64,000 nucleotides of DNA from Flavobacteriaceae bacterium (GCA_013373635.1 JABXHN010000019.1:62001-126000); one strand, 5' to 3'. Shown: positions 15,589-24,450, counted from the first letter of the stretch. The notes: generated from the letters alone by a model not told the origin. Program-made: numbers and translations.

Positions 15589-17799
15589 ATGAAAAAATCA
15601 ATTTTAAAATTTGCTTTACTATCATTAGTACTTACAGCGAGTTCTTGTATTAAAGATGAAACTCCTGTAGTAGATATTCATTCCAATGGAATTCAAGATG
15701 GAGATGAGACTGGAATCGATTGTGGAGGTTCTTCTGGAAATGAATGTCCTGTTAACAATGAATTATCAGGTGATATTTCAGATGCAGTAGTTTTAGATGC
15801 ATCTATTGAATACGATTTAACTGGAGCTTTAGTCGTACGTGAAGGAGGATCTTTAACCATCCCTGCTGGAACAGTAATTAAAGCATCAGGGGGAACTTCT
15901 TCTTATATTGCTGTTGCGCAAGGAGGACTCATTTATGTGAACGGTACTTCTTCAAATCCAGTAGTAATGACTTCAGCTTCAGAAACACCAGCTGCAGGTG
16001 ACTGGGGAGGATTAGTGCTATGTGGAAAAGCTCCTACAAACGTAGGTGCGACAGCTACTTCTGAAGTTGCTGATTTAACTTATGGAGGTACTGATGCGAA
16101 CGATTCTTCTGGAGTATTAAAGTATTTAAGAGTAGAGTATACTGGTGCGACTTTCAACTCTTCAAAAGAATTTAACGGTGTATCATTCTTTGGAGTGGGT
16201 GCTGGAACAACAGTTGACTACGTTCAATCTTATGAAGGTGGAGATGATGGTTTAGAGTTCTTCGGTGGAACAGTAAATCCAACACATTTAGTTTCTGTTA
16301 ACTCAGGAGATGATTCCATCGACTTTGCAGATGGATGGTCTGGAAATGGTTCCTACTGGTACATCTTAGGAGGTGCTAAGGCTGGAATTGAAGGCTCAAA
16401 CAACGGTGATAACGGTGCTGCGACTCCAATGACAACTGCTACCCTATCAAACATCTCAGTTGTTGGTCCTGTAACTGAAGGAGCTCTTTATTTCAAAGAA
16501 GGTGGAGGAAAATTCACTATCGACAATTTCTACGCTAAAGGTGTTAACTTAGGTGTCAAAGTAAAAAGTACAGACACCAATGCTTCTGATCGTATTGAAG
16601 CTGGTGATCTTGTAATGACTAACGTACAATTTGCTGATTCAGCAGAAGGATTTGTAGCTCATGACTATACAGGAGCAACTCAATCCTTCATTTCTGAAGG
16701 AATCACTACAGGAGCTGGATCTGGAGCTGCTGCTCCAAGTTGGACTCAAGGTTGGACTATTGGACTTGACAACACTACAGCTGCAACTACTGAAAATATT
16801 CAAGGAGAAATCACTACAGATATCAGCTTAGATGCTTCAATCGAGTACTACTTATCTGGATCTCTTGTAATTAAAGACGGTGGTTCATTAACCATCCCTG
16901 CAGGTACTATCATCAAAGCTACTGGTGGAACCTCTTCTTATATCGCAGTGGCTCAGGGTGGACAAATTTTCGTCAATGGAACTGCAGATGCTCCAGTTAT
17001 TATGACTTCTAGTGCAAGTACTCCTGCTGCAGGTGACTGGGGAGGATTAGTGCTTTGCGGAAAAGCTCCAACTAACGTAGGTGCTACTGCTACTTCTGAA
17101 GTTGCTGATTTGACTTACGGAGGAACAGTTACAGATGATAACTCTGGTGTTTTAAAATACTTAAGAGTAGAATACACAGGGGCTACTTTTAACTCTTCAA
17201 AAGAATTCAACGGAGTATCATTCTTTGGAGTTGGTTCTAGAACTACAGTTGATTATGTTCAATCTTATGAAGGTGGAGATGACGGAATTGAGTTCTTTGG
17301 AGGTACCGTAAATGCAACTCACTTAGTATCGATCAACTCAGGTGATGATTCAATCGATTTTGCTGACGGATGGAACGGTACTGGATCTCATTGGTATATC
17401 AAAGGAGGTGCTAAAGCAGGTATTGAAGGATCTAATAACGGTGACAACGGTGCTGCAACACCTATGACCACTACAACACTTTCAAACATTACTGTAGTAG
17501 GTCCTGTAACCGAAGGAGCTCTTTACTTCAAAGAAGGAGGAGGAAAATTCACTATCGACAATTTCTATACTACTGGAATTGACAAAGCGGTTAAGGTTAA
17601 AACTGCAGACACCAATTCCATTGCAAGAATCGATGGTGGTGATTTAACAATTACCAATATGCAATTCGACAATAAAGCTGAAGGATTTGTAATATCAGAT
17701 TACGCTGCTGTCTCTGATCATCTGACAGAAGGGACAACTACAGGTGCTGGAAATGGAGCCGCTATTCCTGATTGGGCAGCGTCTTGGATAAAGCAATAA
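15589..17799 (+). CDS. Lipoprotein with two 345-residue beta-helix-like repeats
   Basis: 736 residues with lipobox LTASSC (Cys20). A short linker (IQDGDETGIDCGGSSGNECP) is followed by two tandem copies of one domain (about residues 61-405 and 406-736). Each has the markers LDASIEY, GGSLTIPAGT, GDWGGLVLCGKAPTNVG, LKYLRVEYTGA, QSYEGGDDG, FFGGTVN and GDDSIDFADGW. The short, regularly spaced, Gly/Asp-rich beta turns suggest a right-handed parallel beta-helix, a fold used to bind or cleave polymers. I know no activity for it. Position directly after the receptor suggests a surface partner. No T9SS sorting domain is present. Confidence 0.8.
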   Translation: MKKSILKFALLSLVLTASSCIKDETPVVDIHSNGIQDGDETGIDCGGSSGNECPVNNELSGDISDAVVLDASIEYDLTGALVVREGGSLTIPAGTVIKASGGTSSYIAVAQGGLIYVNGTSSNPVVMTSASETPAAGDWGGLVLCGKAPTNVGATATSEVADLTYGGTDANDSSGVLKYLRVEYTGATFNSSKEFNGVSFFGVGAGTTVDYVQSYEGGDDGLEFFGGTVNPTHLVSVNSGDDSIDFADGWSGNGSYWYILGGAKAGIEGSNNGDNGAATPMTTATLSNISVVGPVTEGALYFKEGGGKFTIDNFYAKGVNLGVKVKSTDTNASDRIEAGDLVMTNVQFADSAEGFVAHDYTGATQSFISEGITTGAGSGAAAPSWTQGWTIGLDNTTAATTENIQGEITTDISLDASIEYYLSGSLVIKDGGSLTIPAGTIIKATGGTSSYIAVAQGGQIFVNGTADAPVIMTSSASTPAAGDWGGLVLCGKAPTNVGATATSEVADLTYGGTVTDDNSGVLKYLRVEYTGATFNSSKEFNGVSFFGVGSRTTVDYVQSYEGGDDGIEFFGGTVNATHLVSINSGDDSIDFADGWNGTGSHWYIKGGAKAGIEGSNNGDNGAATPMTTTTLSNITVVGPVTEGALYFKEGGGKFTIDNFYTTGIDKAVKVKTADTNSIARIDGGDLTITNMQFDNKAEGFVISDYAAVSDHLTEGTTTGAGNGAAIPDWAASWIKQ
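15769..17796 (+). repeat. Tandem intragenic duplication, 1035-bp period
   Basis: Unit 1 is 15769-16803 and unit 2 is 16804-17796. For example GCTGCAGGTG at 15991 recurs at 17026, and the Asp codon of DASIEY at 15796 recurs at 16831, both 1035 bp apart. There are no gaps in the inner part of the unit. The copies keep stretches of near-identical DNA, which points to recent duplication or gene conversion. Confidence 0.9.
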
Positions 17800-17827
17800 G
17801 CTACTTTTAGTGATTTTCAATAAATAG

Positions 17828-17851
17828 AGCCCCTTTATGGGGCTTTTTTTT
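17828..17851 (+). terminator. Intrinsic terminator after the duplicated lipoprotein gene
   Basis: AGCCCC, loop TTTAT, GGGGCT and an eight-T run, 29 bases after the stop codon. Confidence 0.9.
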
Positions 17852-17886
17852 ATGTTTTATTTGAAGTTTTATTGGCTTTTATTTTT

Positions 17887-17894
17887 TATCTTTA
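17887..17894 (+). promoter_or_regulatory. -7 element of the sorting-domain gene
   Basis: TATCTTTA, one mismatch from TAnnTTTG, with TTTG at 17860-17863 as a possible -33 element. No TAAC array lies in the phase seen upstream of the three preceding genes. Confidence 0.45.
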
Positions 17895-17938
17895 GCTAAC
17901 TAAACTTTTTAACAAACAACTCACTCACTCGTCTCACG

Positions 17939-18241
17939 ATGAAAAAATGGTATTTCATATTGTTTTTCATTGCAGCTATAGGTATCTCTGTAGCTCAAGA
18001 GACTAATGAAGTACCAGGACTCAACATCTACCCAAACCCCGTTACTCAAGGAGTTGTTTATATAGCCACCGACAGCAATCAAACTAAAGAAATTGTCATC
18101 TATGATGTGTTTGGAGCTATGAAGCTTAGAACCACTCTCGATCAAGAAGCACTTTATCTACAAAATTTAGAAGCTGGAATCTACGTGATTCGAGTAACTG
18201 AAAACAATCGTACTTCTACCAGAAAATTGATTGTGAAGTAG
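17939..18241 (+). CDS. Bare T9SS type A sorting-domain protein
   Basis: 100 residues: a signal peptide (to about residue 19, SVAQ), five or so linker residues, then a complete Por_Secre_tail/T9SS type A domain (NIYPNPVTQG, IVIYDVFGAMKL, LEAGIYVIRVTENNRTSTRKLIVK). In this family the domain normally follows a large cargo and directs it through the type IX secretion system. Here no cargo remains. It may be a decayed gene, or a small protein that occupies or tests the secretion machinery; the intact frame and own promoter favour a functional gene. Confidence 0.85.
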   Translation: MKKWYFILFFIAAIGISVAQETNEVPGLNIYPNPVTQGVVYIATDSNQTKEIVIYDVFGAMKLRTTLDQEALYLQNLEAGIYVIRVTENNRTSTRKLIVK

Positions 18242-18255
18242 CAGTTCTAATGATG

Positions 18256-18263
18256 TATCTTTG
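18256..18263 (+). promoter_or_regulatory. -7 element of the LuxE-like gene
   Basis: TATCTTTG is a full match to TAnnTTTG, only eight bases before the ATG at 18272. The transcript would have almost no leader. Confidence 0.65.
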
Positions 18264-18271
18264 TATTAAAG

Positions 18272-19249
18272 ATGCGCGATCCCTTTAACATACAAACCGA
18301 AAAAGAATTTAAGGCTTATGCCTTAGAGTTATTTGCGTATCAACATCAAAACAACAAGGTCTATCGTCAGTTTTGTGATTTATTAAAAGTGGATCCCTCA
18401 AAAGTTCAACGTCTTGAGCACATCCCCTATTTACCCATAGAGTTCTTTAAACTCAAAGAGGTGTATTGTGGTACTCCTGGAGATTTTTACTTTAGTTCGA
18501 GTGGAACCACTTCCAGTGTCAACTCAAAACACTATATCGAAGACTTAAATCACTACACCAAGAGTTTTAGAACTGCTTTTAATCACTTTTATGGACCTAT
18601 TAATGATTATTGCGTCCTAGCACTCCTTCCTTCTTATTTAGAACGTGAAGGCTCCTCATTGATCTATATGGCAGAAGATCTCATTAAAGAGAGCAAGCAT
18701 CCTCAATCAGGTTTCTATCTCAATGAATTTGATTCCTTAGCTAAAACTTTAAAAGAATTAGAATCCAAAAACACCAAAACCTTACTTATTGGAGTCTCCT
18801 TTGCGCTATTGGATTTTGTTGAAGAATATCAAATAGAGCTACATAACACCCTCGTTATGGAAACTGGAGGTATGAAAGGTAGACGTAAAGAACTCATTAG
18901 AGCAGAGCTTCACGAATTACTTAAAGAAGGATTTGGAGTCAACGCCATTCACTCTGAATACGGAATGACCGAACTTCTTTCACAGGCTTATTCCAAAGGA
19001 AACGGACTGTTTAAAACACCTCCCTGGATGAAGATCTCTATTCGTGACACTAGAGATCCCTTATCGCTCATTGGAACGCATAAAACAGGTGGAATTAACA
19101 TCATTGACTTGGCGAACAAAGAGAGTTGTGCTTTTATCGCAACCGAAGATTTAGGAAAAGTATATCCCGATGGCTCTTTTGAAGTTTTAGGTCGATTTGA
19201 CAAGTCTGCCATTAGAGGATGCAACCTAATGGTAATGGATCCTGCATAA
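18272..19249 (+). CDS. LuxE/PaaK-like acyl-activating protein
   Basis: 325 residues. It resembles acyl-protein synthetase LuxE and the phenylacetate-CoA ligase core: the Ser/Thr/Gly-rich phosphate loop YFSSSGTTSSVNSKHY (about residues 73-88), ETGGMKGRRKELIR and HSEYGMTELLSQAYS (about 232-246). These proteins activate a carboxylate with ATP. Flavobacteria carry such a gene without luciferase genes, so a light-related role is unlikely; the substrate is unknown. It is followed by tyrS with a separate promoter. Confidence 0.8.
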   Translation: MRDPFNIQTEKEFKAYALELFAYQHQNNKVYRQFCDLLKVDPSKVQRLEHIPYLPIEFFKLKEVYCGTPGDFYFSSSGTTSSVNSKHYIEDLNHYTKSFRTAFNHFYGPINDYCVLALLPSYLEREGSSLIYMAEDLIKESKHPQSGFYLNEFDSLAKTLKELESKNTKTLLIGVSFALLDFVEEYQIELHNTLVMETGGMKGRRKELIRAELHELLKEGFGVNAIHSEYGMTELLSQAYSKGNGLFKTPPWMKISIRDTRDPLSLIGTHKTGGINIIDLANKESCAFIATEDLGKVYPDGSFEVLGRFDKSAIRGCNLMVMDPA

Positions 19250-19297
19250 GCTTTGAACTTCTTTAGAAGTGAGCTACAATTCTTATAAAATCATCCT

Positions 19298-19305
19298 TAT
19301 ATTTG
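19298..19305 (+). promoter_or_regulatory. -7 element of tyrS
   Basis: TATATTTG is a full match to TAnnTTTG. It decides the tyrS start: the in-frame TTG at 19303 lies inside this element and cannot be translated from this transcript, leaving the GTG at 19324. Confidence 0.7.
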
Positions 19306-19323
19306 CCACAAATACGATATCTA

Positions 19324-20616
19324 GTGAAAAACTTTGTAGAAGAACTCAAATGGAGAGGCATGATACACGATGTGATGCCTGAAACAGAAGAACACTTACT
19401 CAGCGGAATGCAATCAGCCTATGTTGGAATTGATCCTACGGCTGACTCCTTACATATTGGACACCTTGTCGGAGTGATGATGCTCAAGCATTTTCAACTA
19501 TCGGGACACAAGCCTTTTGCACTTATTGGTGGAGCAACTGGAATGATTGGAGATCCTTCTGGAAAATCACAAGAACGCAATCTTCTCGATGAAGCTACCC
19601 TACGTCACAATGAAAATGCACTTAAGGAACAATTATCGCGTTTCTTAGATTTTGATGCTCATCAAGATAATGCTGCAGTATTGGTTAACAACTACGACTG
19701 GATGAAGGATTTTAGTTTCCTAGCATTTATTCGCGATGTTGGAAAACACATCACAGTTAATTATATGATGGCTAAGGATTCTGTAAAGAAAAGACTCTCT
19801 TCTGAAGCAAAAGAAGGTATGTCTTTTACTGAGTTTACCTATCAACTCGTTCAGGGATACGATTTCTTACACCTTTTTAAAGAGCACAATTGCACCCTTC
19901 AAATGGGCGGTTCAGACCAGTGGGGAAACATCACCACCGGAACGGAACTTATCAGAAGAATTGGAGGCGGAAAAGGATATGCTTTAACTTGTCCACTGAT
20001 TACCAAAGCAGATGGAACGAAGTTTGGAAAAACTGAAGGAGGAAATATCTGGCTCGATGAAAACAGAACTTCTCCATATGCTTTTTACCAGTATTGGTTA
20101 AATACTTCTGATGAAGATGCTGAGAAATACATCAAAATCTTTACGCTTTTAGGAAAAGATGCGATTGAAGGATTGATTGAATCACACCGAGAAGCACCTC
20201 ATCAAAGAGCACTTCAAAGAAGATTGGCCGAAGAAGTTACCGTGATGGTTCACTCACAGGAAGCCCTAGACAATGCCGTGAAAGCCAGTGAGATTCTCTT
20301 TGGTAAATCAACCGCTGAAGATGTCAAAGGGCTTAATTCGAGAACCTTTTTAGAAATTTTTGAAGGTGTACCTCAGGCAGTTCTCTCAAAAGAGGAATTA
20401 GCAGAAGGTTTGGACATGATTGGAGCTCTTGCTGCTAAAACAAATTTCTTAAGCTCCAACGGAGAAGCCAGAAGAGAGCTCAAACAAAATTCCATAGCAC
20501 TCAATAAAGAAAAGGTTGGTGAAGAATACACCATAAGCGAACAAGATCTTATCGACGGAAGCTATGTACTCCTTCAAAGAGGTAAGAAAAAGTATTTCAT
20601 TATTCGATTCGAATAG
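19324..20616 (+). CDS. tyrS: Tyrosyl-tRNA synthetase
   Basis: 430 residues from a GTG start that gives [13 protein letters not shown]. Class I synthetase signatures: HIGH at residues 44-47, KFGKT (KMSKS equivalent) at 233-237, and tyrosine-pocket residues in GYDFLHLF and MGGSDQWGN. The C-terminal part (about 360-430) is an S4-like RNA-binding domain ([21 protein letters not shown]). It charges tRNA-Tyr with tyrosine. It is a single gene with its own promoter, ending at a bidirectional terminator. Confidence 0.97.
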   Translation: MKNFVEELKWRGMIHDVMPETEEHLLSGMQSAYVGIDPTADSLHIGHLVGVMMLKHFQLSGHKPFALIGGATGMIGDPSGKSQERNLLDEATLRHNENALKEQLSRFLDFDAHQDNAAVLVNNYDWMKDFSFLAFIRDVGKHITVNYMMAKDSVKKRLSSEAKEGMSFTEFTYQLVQGYDFLHLFKEHNCTLQMGGSDQWGNITTGTELIRRIGGGKGYALTCPLITKADGTKFGKTEGGNIWLDENRTSPYAFYQYWLNTSDEDAEKYIKIFTLLGKDAIEGLIESHREAPHQRALQRRLAEEVTVMVHSQEALDNAVKASEILFGKSTAEDVKGLNSRTFLEIFEGVPQAVLSKEELAEGLDMIGALAAKTNFLSSNGEARRELKQNSIALNKEKVGEEYTISEQDLIDGSYVLLQRGKKKYFIIRFE

Positions 20617-20644
20617 TAAAACCTTTTATTTATTATTTAAGCAT

Positions 20645-20680
20645 AAAAAAAACCGAGTAAGTTATTTACTCGGTTTTTTA
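20645..20680. terminator. Bidirectional intrinsic terminator between tyrS and the PiT gene
   Basis: AACCGAGTAA and TTACTCGGTT form a 10-bp perfect stem, with A-tracts on one side and T-tracts on the other, so it can end transcription from both convergent genes. Confidence 0.92.
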
Positions 20681-20699
20681 TTTATGACGCTTCTACGAA

Positions 20700-22940
20700 T
20701 TAATTCTTAGCAGAAGTGTGATATTCTTCACTTACATTCATCACAGACTTCACCAAGTCTTTAGTCTCTAACAAGAGGTTGAAATAAAGCGTTGTGTTCT
20801 TTGGAGAAGACTCCTCAGTTCTCGTTCTAGAGATCTGCTCATCAATTTTTGTTGAAATTAAATCAAGAGCTTCTTTTCTAGATTGAAGAACCAATTCTAA
20901 TTGCTTGAAATCTTTATCACTAAAGATCTTTTCAATTTTAATAAGCAATTCAGATATGAATGCTTGAATCTCTTGAAGATCTTTAATTTGATTGTATCGG
21001 AGTGGTTTGTGGTTGTGATCCACATGCTTATAACTCTTTTTGGCAATGTATTCCAAAGATTGAGCAACATCAGTTAGATAAGCGAGAACAGTGATGTAGA
21101 AGTTACTACCTCTAACACTAGTCTCATGTAAATTCTTAATAAAATAGAATAAGTGATTACGAAGGTCCTCAACTTCTGCTTCAAGCTTCGCAATTTGCTT
21201 CTTACTCTTTTTGAGCTTTTGAGCATCTTGTTTTGCCAATCCTGAAATTACACTTTCATAAATCTTTGATGTTCTTTTCATTACATCAGCGATATTGTCT
21301 GAAGATTCACTGATAATTCCTTGAACTGTTTTACTTTCAGACTTCTTTAATCCCGCTGGCAATAATTTTTCAGCAGCTGCTTTTTTATATGAAAGGTAGT
21401 TTCTTACTAGAAGACCTGCAGCAACTAATAAAAGAACCGCAACAGCAGCACCCTTTCCTAAGTAGATTAAATACGTAATTACACCAGCAAAGATAAAGGC
21501 AGAAATCGCCGTAAAGAACCATCCTCCAATGACGTTTACTACACCAGCTACGCGGTATACTGCCGATTCTCTTCCCCAAGCCTTATCAGCAAGTGAGGTA
21601 CCCATAGCAACCATGAAAGTCACATAAGTAGTCGAGAGTGGTAATTTCATCGAAGTTGCAATAGATATCAAAATACCAGCAACTGTTAAATTGATCGAAG
21701 CACGAATTAAGTCAAACGCTGGTAAATCTTTAGCTTTATCTGCTGAAATATGATTGATAGGTTGTTCGAAACTATTGCTTATTTTTTCTTGAACAGCAGT
21801 AGGAAGGGCCGCCCCAAGAAGATTTGCTAATTTTGAACTTCCTTTTACTAATGCCTTCGATAAGGCATTTGGCTCAAATTTTTCATTTCCTTCACCTTGT
21901 CTTGAAAGACCAATTTCAGTTTCAGTAACATTTTTGGCCTTTTTAGATAACCAAAGAGTAGCGACCATGATACCTCCAGCAATAACAAGTAGTAATGGTT
22001 CTGCAGGAACTTTCTTAGCTAAAACTTCCATTGAAAATTCAGTAGCAGGAACTCCAGATGCTGACCAAGCTTCAAATGAGTGATATGCAGCCATCGGCAC
22101 CCCAATGAAATTTACTAAATCGTTTCCTGAGAAAGCTAACGCTAAACCAAAGGTCCCAATTGCAATTACTAGGGTGAGTACATTTTTCTTTAAAACTTTG
22201 TCAATAAATAATGAGATTAGAGACCAAAAAACAAACATCGCCCCAATCACAATCATTCCATTTTCAGCAAGGACTCCTTTAATGTCATTGTAATAAGGGG
22301 TTCCTTTTAAACCTTTGAAAAAGATGAAATATCCGATCCCTGTCAAACAGATTCCCGCAAAAACAAAACCGAAATTTTTGATTTTTTTCTCGTATTGAAA
22401 TGAAAACACCAAACGTGACAACCATTGGACTATAGCTCCAATAGTGAATGCTATCACAACTGACAAAAGAATACCTGTAATAATTTCAATTGCCTTTTGT
22501 GTATTGATATAGGTTCCTAAATCAGCAAGTGTTTGAGCTTCATCAGCACCAATTTTAATCAATGACATAGCAACAGCAGCTCCTAATAAGTTAAATACAA
22601 TCGAAACTGTAGTTGATGTAGGCATTCCTAGGGTATTGAAGAAGTCTAGTAGAAGAATGTCTCCAATCATTACCGCCATAAAGATGTACATGATTTCATC
22701 AAAGTAAAATTCGCCAGGCATAAAAATACCTTTACGAGCAACCTCCATCATACCGCTAGAAAAAACGGCTCCAATAAAAATACCCAAACTGGCAATGATC
22801 AAAATCTTTTTAAAAGAAATTGCTTTAGAACCAATTGCAGAGTTCAAAAAGTTCACTGCATCATTACTTACCCCTACAACTAAGTCAACAACGGCAAGCA
22901 CTGCTAGTGCGAAAATCATTAAGAAATAAATATTATCCAT
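20700..22940 (-). CDS. PiT-family inorganic phosphate transporter with PhoU-like tail
   Basis: 746 residues. The membrane part (about 1-515) has the two PHO4/PiT signature repeats, here VSNDAVNFLNSAIGSKA (residues 24-40) and GNDLVNFIGVPMA (about 271). This cation-coupled family imports phosphate. The extra 200 residues at the C-terminus (about 540-746, KIYESVISGLAKQDAQKL and following) are helical and coiled-coil rich, like DUF47/PhoU proteins that control phosphate transporters; in many bacteria the two are separate genes. It follows the porin gene by 64 bases without a terminator, so it probably shares its TAAC-array promoter. Confidence 0.9.
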   Translation of the reverse strand: MDNIYFLMIFALAVLAVVDLVVGVSNDAVNFLNSAIGSKAISFKKILIIASLGIFIGAVFSSGMMEVARKGIFMPGEFYFDEIMYIFMAVMIGDILLLDFFNTLGMPTSTTVSIVFNLLGAAVAMSLIKIGADEAQTLADLGTYINTQKAIEIITGILLSVVIAFTIGAIVQWLSRLVFSFQYEKKIKNFGFVFAGICLTGIGYFIFFKGLKGTPYYNDIKGVLAENGMIVIGAMFVFWSLISLFIDKVLKKNVLTLVIAIGTFGLALAFSGNDLVNFIGVPMAAYHSFEAWSASGVPATEFSMEVLAKKVPAEPLLLVIAGGIMVATLWLSKKAKNVTETEIGLSRQGEGNEKFEPNALSKALVKGSSKLANLLGAALPTAVQEKISNSFEQPINHISADKAKDLPAFDLIRASINLTVAGILISIATSMKLPLSTTYVTFMVAMGTSLADKAWGRESAVYRVAGVVNVIGGWFFTAISAFIFAGVITYLIYLGKGAAVAVLLLVAAGLLVRNYLSYKKAAAEKLLPAGLKKSESKTVQGIISESSDNIADVMKRTSKIYESVISGLAKQDAQKLKKSKKQIAKLEAEVEDLRNHLFYFIKNLHETSVRGSNFYITVLAYLTDVAQSLEYIAKKSYKHVDHNHKPLRYNQIKDLQEIQAFISELLIKIEKIFSDKDFKQLELVLQSRKEALDLISTKIDEQISRTRTEESSPKNTTLYFNLLLETKDLVKSVMNVSEEYHTSAKN

Positions 22941-22944
22941 AATT

Positions 22945-22952
22945 CAAAATTA
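22945..22952 (-). promoter_or_regulatory. Possible internal -7 element before the PiT gene
   Basis: On the minus strand TAATTTTG matches TAnnTTTG, but it ends only four bases before the ATG, which would give a leaderless transcript. No TAAC array is in phase with it, so readthrough from the porin promoter is more likely. Confidence 0.3.
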
Positions 22953-23004
22953 ATAGGTGCTAAAGTAATTAAATTGCACAATTGCTAGATTAACAAAATG
23001 TTAT

Positions 23005-24210
23005 TTAAAAATGTAATTCAAATCCTGATCTAAATTGAATATTGTCGTTTTCACCGCCAACAAACGTTTTAACTAAATCCGATTGAACCTTTAATTTATG
23101 GCCAACAATATACTTAGAAATTCCTATTGTATATTGTTTTTCGTCAGCTTTAGAAGTTACTTCAGCATAATCGACAGAAGTATAACGTCCTACAAGCTCA
23201 ACATTGTTTTTAAATAGGTATCCTATTTGAGCATTTACTGCAGATCCGTCCCATACAACAGTTCCTGTTGCAGAACCGTTAGGATTGACAGCAATTGGAT
23301 CATCGGAAACGCGTTTTGCATACTCAGCCATAACAGAAATACCGTTGTACTTAAACATGGCATCAACAAAAGTCGTATTGATATCTGTTTGGTAGAGTGA
23401 TCCATCAGAAAGTTGCATGTACGAGCCTAATCCCGAACGTGTTTTTACCGCATTGTTATTGTGATTGTAGGTATAAGTCAACATTAACTTTGGTGACTGT
23501 TCACGAGCTAAATCGGCATTGGAATAATCTCCTTTTTTGGTAAATTCACCAAATGGCAATACCTCAAAACGAGCCGTGTATTGTAACCCTCCCTCATTAC
23601 CACTTGTAACATTTCTACCTTCTCCTTGAGAAAGGGCAAATTTTTCACGAGTGATAAAGTTATCAGACCACTTTGATTTATGTCTCAATTGAATTCCTAA
23701 GTCTCGGTCTATGTTAAATCTGGAGTTTAATAAAGAGCGATCAATCAATTGTAAATTGGCAGATGACACCACGCGCTCCACGTTTCCAGGGAGCTTCGTT
23801 TGTCCTGCCCACAATTCCCAATTTTTAGCAAAAGTCCACATGATCACTGCATCGAGTATCTGATTGGGAGCATTTTTTGTGTAGGGATTGGAACCAGACA
23901 AGTCATTGTTCGATAGCCCTAATTCAATTTTGTACTTGAGGTTTTTAGAATATGCAAATCCATCAAATTTCAAACGTGCTCTTCTTACCAAGAATCCGTG
24001 TTCTGCTTTGTCGTATCCAGAACCATTGGCATCCCAAGAGGAGTATTGTCTAACTTGAAAACGTGGAGCAAATTTAACGCTGAATGAATTGTCTTTTGCA
24101 GTGAAATTTAACAATCCTTTTCCAAATGAAGTTTCATCAACTCCTTGTTGTGCATGTGCACTAAATACAAAAGCAACAAGTGCTATTGCAGCTAAAAAAT
24201 AATTTTTCAT
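23005..24210 (-). CDS. OprP/OprO-type porin
   Basis: 401 residues with a signal peptide (to about residue 20, SAHAQ). The mature protein is a beta-barrel with alternating strands (FSVKFAPRFQVRQYSSW, GFLVRRARLKFDGFAYSKNL, ELWAGQTKLPGNVERVVSS, RFNIDRDLGIQLRHK) and a final aromatic residue, FRSGFELHF. The layout is that of the Porin_O_P family, whose Pseudomonas members are phosphate- and polyphosphate-selective. Adjacency to the PiT transporter and the TAAC array supports phosphate passage. It is first gene of the porin-PiT pair. Confidence 0.88.
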   Translation of the reverse strand: MKNYFLAAIALVAFVFSAHAQQGVDETSFGKGLLNFTAKDNSFSVKFAPRFQVRQYSSWDANGSGYDKAEHGFLVRRARLKFDGFAYSKNLKYKIELGLSNNDLSGSNPYTKNAPNQILDAVIMWTFAKNWELWAGQTKLPGNVERVVSSANLQLIDRSLLNSRFNIDRDLGIQLRHKSKWSDNFITREKFALSQGEGRNVTSGNEGGLQYTARFEVLPFGEFTKKGDYSNADLAREQSPKLMLTYTYNHNNNAVKTRSGLGSYMQLSDGSLYQTDINTTFVDAMFKYNGISVMAEYAKRVSDDPIAVNPNGSATGTVVWDGSAVNAQIGYLFKNNVELVGRYTSVDYAEVTSKADEKQYTIGISKYIVGHKLKVQSDLVKTFVGGENDNIQFRSGFELHF

Positions 24211-24236
24211 AATTTTCGAATCTGTTTTTGTCGCTG

Positions 24237-24244
24237 CAAAAGTC
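24237..24244 (-). promoter_or_regulatory. -7 element of the porin gene
   Basis: On the minus strand GACTTTTG, seven of eight positions of TAnnTTTG. It lies 26 bases before the ATG. Its first base is 14 bases after the first base of the nearest TAAC, against 25 in arrays 2 and 3, that is, exactly one 11-bp unit closer. Confidence 0.5.
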
Positions 24245-24254
24245 GATAAGCAAT

Positions 24255-24280
24255 GTTAACTTAATGTTAAGACTAGGTTA
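24255..24280 (-). promoter_or_regulatory. TAAC array 5, operator of the porin-PiT operon
   Basis: On the minus strand three TAAC copies begin at 24280, 24269 and 24258, with perfect 11-bp spacing; the last two read TTAACA, N5, TTAACA. The same rule as the repeat bound by Bacillus PhoP (TTAACA-like, about 5-bp spacers) applies. The array faces the porin gene and ends 11 bases before its -7 element. Confidence 0.65.
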
Positions 24281-24290
24281 TGTTCAGATG

Positions 24291-24321
24291 AAAAAAAAGA
24301 GGAGCAACTAAATTGCTCCTC
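24291..24321 (-). terminator. Intrinsic terminator after the M20 hydrolase gene
   Basis: On the minus strand GAGGAGCAA pairs with TTGCTCCTC across a five-base loop and is followed by eight T. It insulates the porin promoter from the upstream gene, 130 bases past its stop. Confidence 0.9.
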
Positions 24322-24450
24322 AACACTAAAAAATGTTTGACAAAAACGATTCGAATTTTAGCGGTCTATAAAGACATTACAAATATGACCTCTAAACGAT
24401 ATCAAAAAGTAAAGACATTATTATCTAATTGTTAATTTTAGTCTTCACTA

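Noticed and set aside
15769-17796. The 1035-bp repeat as a mobile element or misassembly
   Set aside because: It stays in frame, the copies differ at many silent and coding sites, and no transposase or inverted ends are present.
18272-19249. LuxE of a bioluminescence operon
   Set aside because: No luxA, luxB, luxC or luxD gene is in the window; neighbours are a sorting-domain gene and tyrS.
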